Shown here piece by piece: positions 1-4,058 of a DNA stretch of 5,005 bases. The stretch's first letter is position 1; every line of letters begins with the position of its first letter. The notes under the pieces are model-generated. The model was given only the letters and a program-made list of their open reading frames with translations. It had not been told where the DNA came from and did no database searches. The DNA is from an uncultured Prevotella sp. (GTDB lineage Bacteria > Bacteroidota > Bacteroidia > Bacteroidales > Bacteroidaceae): NCBI GenBank assembly GCA_905373605.1, contig CAJPTO010000226.1, positions 1 through 5,005 of the forward strand, written 5' to 3'. Position numbers and translations under genes: made by a program.

Positions 1-86
1 TCCTGCGTCATCTTTTTCTTATCTTGGGCAAATAAGCTAGTTGTCAGCAATGCTAACAACCACGCTAAAACAAATAATCGCTTCAT
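1..86 (-). CDS. Small Sec-exported protein, second copy (5' part only)
   Basis: The first 28 codons and two bases of a gene that continues past the left edge. The visible protein is identical to residues 1-28 of the complete gene at 226-717: a lysine/arginine start (MKR), a hydrophobic core rich in Leu and Ala, and a likely signal peptidase I site after LFA, so that the mature protein begins QDKKK. Over these 86 bases the two copies differ at one position (56 versus 687), a synonymous change in a leucine codon. The ATG lies one base after the TGA of the upstream tail fragment (88-225), exactly as in the complete copy, and has no Shine-Dalgarno sequence, which suggests translation coupled to whatever is read upstream. 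The family is not recognised. Whether the rest of this copy is intact cannot be seen. Confidence 0.8.
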   Translation of the reverse strand, partial: MKRLFVLAWLLALLTTSLFAQDKKKMTQ

Positions 87-126
87 ATCATTGACATTTT
101 ATGGATTTGTAGTTTGTTCTGTTCTT
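1..126. repeat. Direct repeat, left copy (partner 632-757)
   Basis: Bases 1-104 match 632-735 with a single mismatch (position 56 against 687). Identity then drops to about 16 of 22 for 105-126 and fades further beyond. The near-identical part covers the signal-peptide end of the small gene, the stop-start junction and the last few codons of the upstream frame. The repeat runs off the left edge, so its real length is unknown. The offset between copies is 631 bases, about the length of one small gene plus its leader. Confidence 0.95.
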
Positions 127-225
127 TTTAGCAGGTATGTTATGCTGGATAAACAACCGTTCAAAAGGGAGCTTATGGCTAGAACCCTTTCCAAAAGAAC
201 GAAGGCTCACAAACCAATAGACCTT
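88..225 (-). pseudogene. Orphan C-terminal tail of a large-lipoprotein paralogue
   Basis: Read on the minus strand, this piece has an open frame of 45 codons and a TGA, lying between the two small exported-protein genes. Its last 22 residues align without gaps to the last 22 of the lipoprotein at 719-2473: both end in IKCQ and share Lys-Lys, Arg and Tyr-Lys at matching places, about 10 identities of 22. The remainder, nearer 225, shows no similarity that I can see. No ATG start is present; a GTG at 208-210 could start 41 codons. The frame happens to continue that of the upstream gene 226-717 past its TGA. I read it as a remnant left when a second lipoprotein/small-protein module was deleted or recombined, or as the 3' edge of a duplicated unit. 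It might still be translated as a leader that couples to the next gene. No promoter or terminator is evident here. Confidence 0.55.
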
Positions 226-717
226 TCAATGTGTTTTATATATTTTTTTTACCGCAGGACTGTCTTCGGGATATATCTTGGAAACTTCATATCTGATGTC
301 GTTTACAACGTAATGTTTGGTTTTTTCCATGATGTATTCCATCCACTTTTCATCTGGCGTGTTGTGCCAGAAGTCGTAATCGTTAAGATCCATGTCGAGC
401 TTTACCTCAAGTATCAATACAGGTGGGTTGTAGGTGTCGATGTCGCTTGATGAAACATCATAGAAGATGACTCCCTTGGTGCGTTCTTCGCCCCACGGAC
501 CTGCTGTTGTTGTGGACATGTGTCTTATGGGAAACCCTGCCGTTTCCAGAGTATAATACAATTTCTCTGCCGGGTTGTGCAGGAAGAGTCGCTTGTTGTC
601 CACGAGGTATTTCGCGAATTTTACGGCCTCGTCCTGCGTCATCTTTTTCTTATCTTGGGCAAATAAGCTAGTTGTCAGCAATGCTAGCAACCACGCTAAA
701 ACAAATAATCGCTTCAT
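226..717 (-). CDS. Small Sec-exported protein of unknown family (163 aa)
   Basis: A complete gene for a 163-residue protein. Residues 1-20 form a signal peptide (MKR, then a Leu/Ala-rich core, then LFA before Gln21), so the mature product of about 143 residues should lie in the periplasm or be secreted. There is no lipobox cysteine and no later membrane segment. The mature part opens with a charged KKK stretch and a predicted helix (about 27-60), followed by beta-prone segments around GVIFYDV (82-88) and PPVLILEVKLDMD (98-110), then an acidic, aromatic-rich part (112-150). I do not recognise the family. Its ATG follows the TGA of the 584-residue lipoprotein gene after one base, so the two are surely co-transcribed and probably translationally coupled. 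A second, nearly identical copy begins downstream at base 86. As a small exported partner of a protein with a JAB-like domain, it could be an immunity protein, but that is inference from context only. Confidence 0.85.
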   Translation of the reverse strand: MKRLFVLAWLLALLTTSLFAQDKKKMTQDEAVKFAKYLVDNKRLFLHNPAEKLYYTLETAGFPIRHMSTTTAGPWGEERTKGVIFYDVSSSDIDTYNPPVLILEVKLDMDLNDYDFWHNTPDEKWMEYIMEKTKHYVVNDIRYEVSKIYPEDSPAVKKIYKTH

Positions 718-757
718 ATCATTGACATTTTATGGGTTTGTAAATTATTCTGTCTTT
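632..757. repeat. Direct repeat, right copy (partner 1-126)
   Basis: This is the same repeat as 1-126, here spanning the end of the intact lipoprotein gene and the start of the intact small exported-protein gene. The almost perfect match stops at about base 735, inside the codons for the last residues of the lipoprotein. This places the edge of recent duplication or gene conversion at the boundary between the large and small genes. Confidence 0.95.
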
Positions 758-2473
758 TTTCGACTTAACTGGTGACACGTCGTATAGCGTGGTGGTTTTT
801 CCTTGTTTGCGTGAATGTTCCACCAAGGAGATGCCTGTGTCCATCAGATTAAGAATAAGTGCCAGCTTCGTTATTTTAGTTTCTGTAGGATTAAGATGGA
901 TGTAACTGCGTTTATTCTTCTTTATTAGCTTGTCGCATTTCCCATAATCTGTAAAATCATTTGTGGGACTAATCTCACCTTTTAATAACTTTGCGACTTT
1001 TGCAGCTTTCGCCCTGTCTTTTATTATTAGTCCGTAAAAAGTAGAATCTTGGGGAATGTAAACAAGTGTGCCTTTATACTTTGGTCTTCCCAATGTGTCT
1101 TCTGCAATTGTGCAAATTTGCAGTAGGTCTTGTGGCGAAGGTGGTTTTCTGTTTATGTGGCTATGAACCGAGAATATAGTTTCTTCACCTGTAAGGCTGT
1201 TTACATTGTAGGGCATCTTGTTTGTATGTATAGGGCTTATTACCCTTTCACCGAACCAGTCGTCCACCGCAATGCTATACTCGTACCTTAGATCTTGGGA
1301 CACCAAAGATGTGAAATCTTCAAAGGATATGAATTTATATTTTGTTCCTTGCAGAGGTTTTGCCCCGAACAGGTCGTCAACCATTTGCGTCATATCCGCT
1401 TTAGAGGGCATTGATGTAGGTTCTACTCCATCGCAATCATCCTCTATTTGCTTATACTTTTCTTCCTTTGGCTCTTCTTTGGGTTCTGCCACCGCTCCCG
1501 TATTCGTGTCGTCTTGATTAGGTCTTACGTTTCCTTCTTTCTCTTCGCCTGGGCTAATCCCTTTATTTGGGTCTCTTCTATAATAAGTATAACGATATTG
1601 CAGTGATAAGGAGAAATTGTGTTTGAGTGCTTCTTGTATCAATTCTCTTGTGAAAGTCCAAACGAAACTCTCAGGTGTTAGATGTCGGCTCGTCAACGAA
1701 TACTCTGAAACGTCTATTTCTATCTTAAAGCCAGTCTGTGTAACAAAGCATTCTTCCGTCCAAAAGAGCGTGAATTTCAACGAATGGTCTATCCATCTCC
1801 TTAAAGTCCCTGTAGACAGCCCGTATATATAGTTTTTCTCCCCACCGATATAATCGGAATTCACATACAAACACAACTCTACGTGTGGCGAGCCGCTTAA
1901 AGGTGAAAAAGTTCGTGTTGAATGCTTCTCATCATTAGGAATTTTTATCTCCGTGTCTTTAAGAAACTCGTATTGCATCAGTTGTTTATCACACGTATAT
2001 CCCTGTTTTTCTAGTAAAACAAAGTCGTGTGAGTAAAGGAAACGCTTTGTTATGGGTATGGAACTGTTGATTTTTTCGGCATCGATGAAATGCGGCGTGT
2101 GCAGTTTATCTTTTAGCACAATAGTGTTGTTGGCGTTTGTTTCGTGTTCTACGGGATAGTATACAGCTCCTGTTACGATATTGGTGCCGCCATCTCCATA
2201 GGGGATGAAAAACGACAGGCCATAATCGGCGTTTGTATATAGTTTTGTTTTCTCAAAGAAAGGGTGCTTACCTTTCATTCTTTCATTAAAAATGGCCAAT
2301 TGGGAAGGCTGCTTGTTGATAATCTCAATAAATCGTGCTGCGTCAGCATTATTGTTTGTGTGCATTTCTAGTTGTGGTGGGATTGTTTCCATCTGCACGC
2401 ATCCTACGGCCAAAAGCGTTACAAATGATAATGCAACGCCTCCATGTTGTTTTGATTTAGCTTCTGTTCTCAT
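719..2473 (-). CDS. Lipoprotein with JAB/JAMM-like C-terminal domain (584 aa)
   Basis: An envelope lipoprotein of unknown function. Residues 1-25 form a lipoprotein signal: basic residues R2, K6 and K8, a hydrophobic stretch, and the lipobox LAVGC with Cys25 as the lipidated residue. Residues 40-300 make up a large, beta-prone region rich in Tyr and Phe that I do not recognise. Residues 301-350 are a low-complexity, acidic Pro/Glu/Lys linker (for example EPKEEPKEE). Residues 375-500 resemble a JAB/JAMM (MPN) metalloprotease domain: FSVHSH then PPSPQD gives His437-x-His439, Ser446 and Asp449 (bases 1127-1165), with Glu398 in RYEYSIAV as the candidate catalytic acid. The spacing between the second His and Ser is six residues where the classic motif has seven. 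JAB-like domains with HSH...PS..D are known as C-terminal toxin domains in bacterial polymorphic toxins and also as deubiquitinase-like peptidases, so the role is open. The start at 2473 is chosen because it gives a complete lipoprotein signal. No Shine-Dalgarno is visible; a promoter-like box lies about 90 bases upstream. The next gene starts one base after its stop. Confidence 0.85.
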   Translation of the reverse strand: MRTEAKSKQHGGVALSFVTLLAVGCVQMETIPPQLEMHTNNNADAARFIEIINKQPSQLAIFNERMKGKHPFFEKTKLYTNADYGLSFFIPYGDGGTNIVTGAVYYPVEHETNANNTIVLKDKLHTPHFIDAEKINSSIPITKRFLYSHDFVLLEKQGYTCDKQLMQYEFLKDTEIKIPNDEKHSTRTFSPLSGSPHVELCLYVNSDYIGGEKNYIYGLSTGTLRRWIDHSLKFTLFWTEECFVTQTGFKIEIDVSEYSLTSRHLTPESFVWTFTRELIQEALKHNFSLSLQYRYTYYRRDPNKGISPGEEKEGNVRPNQDDTNTGAVAEPKEEPKEEKYKQIEDDCDGVEPTSMPSKADMTQMVDDLFGAKPLQGTKYKFISFEDFTSLVSQDLRYEYSIAVDDWFGERVISPIHTNKMPYNVNSLTGEETIFSVHSHINRKPPSPQDLLQICTIAEDTLGRPKYKGTLVYIPQDSTFYGLIIKDRAKAAKVAKLLKGEISPTNDFTDYGKCDKLIKKNKRSYIHLNPTETKITKLALILNLMDTGISLVEHSRKQGKTTTLYDVSPVKSKKDRIIYKPIKCQ

Positions 2474-2862
2474 AAGCTTGATTTTTAGTAATTGATAAAA
2501 TGCCTTAGGCCATCTATTCTTCTACTCCCGACCTTGGGATAATAGTATTTGTTATGTTAGTAATGCAAAGTTAGCAAAAATATCAATAAGTTGTTGCGTT
2601 ATCCTCCTGTCTTTTCCTTTTCTGGGGGGGTAATTATTTCAGCTTCATTTCGGTAGGAGTGTAAAAGATGTTCTTATGTAATTGGTTAGCGAAACAGAAA
2701 GAACTAGGCACAGCTGCTTGGTACACCAACTATCAATTGTTGACTGTGTGACCGCCATTCATTGGTAGTGGCGCAACCTGCGGCTGGTATTGTGCCATGT
2801 GCAAAGAGAAAATGGGGCAGAGAATTGACAAACGGATGGCGTAAAGGTGGGGGAATGTGGGC
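2474..2862. other. Intergenic region between hydrolase and lipoprotein genes
   Basis: A 389-base spacer with no convincing gene. It holds the promoter-like box at 2566-2573 that probably serves the lipoprotein gene, and a run of seven G at 2624-2630. Two very short frames are the only coding candidates: 21 codons on the minus strand (2733-2798, beginning MAQYQPQVAP, Pro/Gln-rich) and 27 codons on the plus strand (2668-2751, with AGGAG about 8 bases before its ATG). Neither can be told from chance. I find no strong hairpin with a T-run, so the end of the hydrolase transcript is not marked. Base composition changes across this spacer, from G+C-richer genes on the right to A+T-richer genes on the left. 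Confidence 0.6.
2566..2573 (-). promoter_or_regulatory. Putative Bacteroidales -7 box for the lipoprotein operon
   Basis: On the minus strand this reads TAACTTTG, a full match to the Bacteroidetes -7 consensus TAnnTTTG, within an A+T-rich stretch. It would start transcription near base 2558, leaving a leader of roughly 85 bases before the lipoprotein ATG at 2473. No clean -33 TTTG is present at the usual distance upstream (20-odd bases; the sequence there is ACGCAACAAC), so the call rests on one box and its position. Confidence 0.45.
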
Positions 2863-3852
2863 TTATTGTCCGCCAAGTCGGGAGAAAAACACGATGATGT
2901 CGTCCCATGTCTTGAGGTCGTTTCCGCCGAAAAGGATGGGCGAGCCAAGGAAGTTGGGGTGTTCTTGGCGCGAGATGAGGTAGTCGGCATAGAGCAAGTT
3001 GGGGTTGTTGGCGAACACCACACGGTTGAATGCTGGTGCATTGAGGTGCTGTTGCACCCACGACGTCTGCTCCACAAGGCTTTCGGGAGCGTTTGTTGGT
3101 GCAGGCGCAACGATGTAAACATCATAGTTTTCGATAAGCATTTCGTAGGCTTTGTGCATGCTTGGCAGCGGCTTTTGGTAGCTGTCGGCCAGCGTATCGG
3201 CATGGATGAGCACAACGGGGCGTTGGCGTCCCTCCTGCTTGTCGTCTATTTGGCGTATCAGCGGCACGAGATAATGCAGCGCCACCTTGTCGGTGAGGCG
3301 GTGCCCACCATGAAAACGAATGGCGGTGGGGTAGTGTTGGGCGAAGAGGTCGAACGTGTCAACGCTGGTGTCTTCGTCGCCAAAGAGACCCATTACGCGC
3401 TGTTGTTCGGTTTCGTCAATGCCATCGAAGAGCAAGGTGGTGATTTCCTTATATTCGTTTACCAAGGCCTTGGTGACGATAAAGTCTTGTATGCCGTCCA
3501 ATCGTGGGTTTTGGAAAGTTTGTTTGCCCATCATGTTGTGCTTCACCATCGTGTCGCCCATCTCGAAAGCAGGGTTAATAAGGATGCGATCAGTGCCTCG
3601 AAGCATCTCTGCATACATGCCTCCCATCGATGTTCCGATGATGAGTTGGGGCTTTTCTTCGCTGCACGTTTGCTTTAGCAACGTTAATGCTTCGGCTGGA
3701 TGCAAGGGAAGGTCGGGCGCGATGATGGTGGCTTGGGGCATGAGTGTGCGCAAAAGCGTTACTGTTCCCGACTGCCCCGATGAGCCGAAGCCGTGAACGT
3801 ACATTATTTTCTTGCCCTTCATGAGGGCGGGATAGTTTTTTGTTGGGTTCAT
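2863..3852 (-). CDS. YqiA-like alpha/beta hydrolase fused to degenerate NT5C-like HAD domain
   Basis: A 329-residue cytoplasmic protein with no signal peptide. Residues 14-203 match the YqiA/YcfP (UPF0227) esterase family in layout: YVHGFGSSG (18-26) as the oxyanion-hole loop, the nucleophile elbow GTSMGG (73-78, Ser75), a probable acid in GLFGDED (Asp159 or Asp161) and the likely catalytic His184 in HGGHR. E. coli YqiA, a carboxylesterase acting on short acyl chains, is about 190 residues, so the C-terminal 120 are extra. Residues 211-329 follow the pattern of Bacteroidetes 5'(3')-deoxyribonucleotidases (HAD fold): a VLIHADTLAD start, AYEMLIENYDVYIVAPAP, WVQQHL, DYLI and FGGNDLKTWDDI. The catalytic positions look lost (nucleophile Asp to His217, motif II Ser/Thr to Ala/Pro, motif III Lys to Pro, the DD pair to Ser-Arg), so this half may only bind or scaffold. 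The substrate is unknown. The start at 3852 is the first ATG; Met11 (3822) is possible. It may be read with dinB, 203 bases upstream. Confidence 0.85.
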   Translation of the reverse strand: MNPTKNYPALMKGKKIMYVHGFGSSGQSGTVTLLRTLMPQATIIAPDLPLHPAEALTLLKQTCSEEKPQLIIGTSMGGMYAEMLRGTDRILINPAFEMGDTMVKHNMMGKQTFQNPRLDGIQDFIVTKALVNEYKEITTLLFDGIDETEQQRVMGLFGDEDTSVDTFDLFAQHYPTAIRFHGGHRLTDKVALHYLVPLIRQIDDKQEGRQRPVVLIHADTLADSYQKPLPSMHKAYEMLIENYDVYIVAPAPTNAPESLVEQTSWVQQHLNAPAFNRVVFANNPNLLYADYLISRQEHPNFLGSPILFGGNDLKTWDDIIVFFSRLGGQ

Positions 3853-3881
3853 TGCTTTAATGTTGTTGTCTAGATTATTCG

Positions 3882-3917
3882 GACTAGTCCGACTTGTCTG
3901 ACCTGTCTGACCAGCCC
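3882..3917. repeat. 9-bp tandem repeat, four degenerate units
   Basis: Four units of nine bases in a row, each beginning GAC: GACTAGTCC, GACTTGTCT, GACCTGTCT and GACCAGCCC, followed by a further GA. The first unit lies inside a perfect 12-bp palindrome CGGACTAGTCCG at 3880-3891. In one minus-strand frame the array would read as Ser-Asp-Arg/Lys repeats, but this is an artefact of the repeat and not a gene. It lies 30-odd bases before the hydrolase start. Confidence 0.8.
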
Positions 3918-3920
3918 GAT

Positions 3921-3945
3921 AGCCAATAATTAAAAGCTATTGGCT
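3921..3945. repeat. 8-bp inverted repeat (hairpin) between dinB and hydrolase gene
   Basis: AGCCAATA (3921-3928) and TATTGGCT (3938-3945) are exact inverse complements around a 9-base loop. It lies 110 bases past the dinB stop. No T-run follows the stem on the minus strand (the next bases are ATCGGGCTGG), and its pairs are half A-T, so it is a poor Rho-independent terminator. It could still be an RNA processing or pausing hairpin in a dinB-hydrolase transcript. Confidence 0.55.
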
Positions 3946-3957
3946 TAATGCCTAAAA

Positions 3958-3985
3958 GTGAAAAGGTGGGAAGGGTGAAAAGGTG
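3958..3985. repeat. Purine-rich direct repeat, 17-base period
   Basis: GTGAAAAGGTG occurs exactly at 3958-3968 and again at 3975-3985, joined by GGAAGG, within a stretch that is almost all purine on the plus strand (pyrimidine on the transcribed sense of the neighbouring genes). It belongs to the same repeat-filled spacer as the 8-bp and 9-bp arrays. No coding role. Confidence 0.7.
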
Positions 3986-4018
3986 AAAATGGATAACGCC
4001 CACAAAGCATTTGACTTT

Positions 4019-4058
4019 ACTCCTTAACTCCATAACTCCTTGTCCCCTTGACTCCTCA
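4019..4058. repeat. 8-bp tandem repeat, five units, overlapping the dinB stop
   Basis: Five consecutive 8-base units: ACTCCTTA, ACTCCATA, ACTCCTTG, TCCCCTTG and ACTCCTCA. The last unit contains the complement of the dinB stop codon (4056-4058), and a weaker sixth unit (ACTTCTTT, 4059-4066) covers the last dinB codons. Slippage in this array could move the dinB stop. Confidence 0.8.

Larger units (their letters stand above)
3853..4055. other. Repeat-filled spacer between dinB and the hydrolase gene
   Basis: A 203-base spacer without a gene. Most of it is occupied by the 8-bp array, the purine-rich 17-base repeat, the 8-bp hairpin and the 9-bp array with its palindrome. I find no TAnnTTTG box on the minus strand upstream of the hydrolase start, so the hydrolase gene may be read from the dinB promoter or from an unrecognised one. 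Confidence 0.6.

Noticed and set aside
130..210. Hairpin terminator after the small gene (GTTC...AAAGGG with CCCTTTTGAAC)
   Set aside because: The pairing needs a large unpaired bulge and a 15-base loop, and no T-run follows.
91..450. Plus-strand frame of 119 codons across the small-gene region
   Set aside because: It is the antisense shadow of the small exported-protein gene and the tail fragment; its residues show no domain or signal of their own.
2733..3215. Minus-strand frame of 160 codons overlapping the 3' half of the hydrolase gene
   Set aside because: It is out of frame with the recognised protein and shows Ser/Thr/Arg-rich low-complexity sequence typical of a shifted frame; only its last 21 codons lie outside the hydrolase gene and are discussed separately.
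2857..3678. Plus-strand frame of 273 codons opposite the hydrolase gene
   Set aside because: It is long, but the minus-strand frame has clear hydrolase motifs; the plus frame is Val/His-rich antisense translation of G+C-rich codons.
3882..3917. CRISPR array
   Set aside because: Units are 9 bases, directly abutting and without spacers.
3921..3945. Rho-independent terminator for dinB
   Set aside because: The stem is only 8 bp, half A-T, and is followed by ATCGGGC on the minus strand with no T-run.
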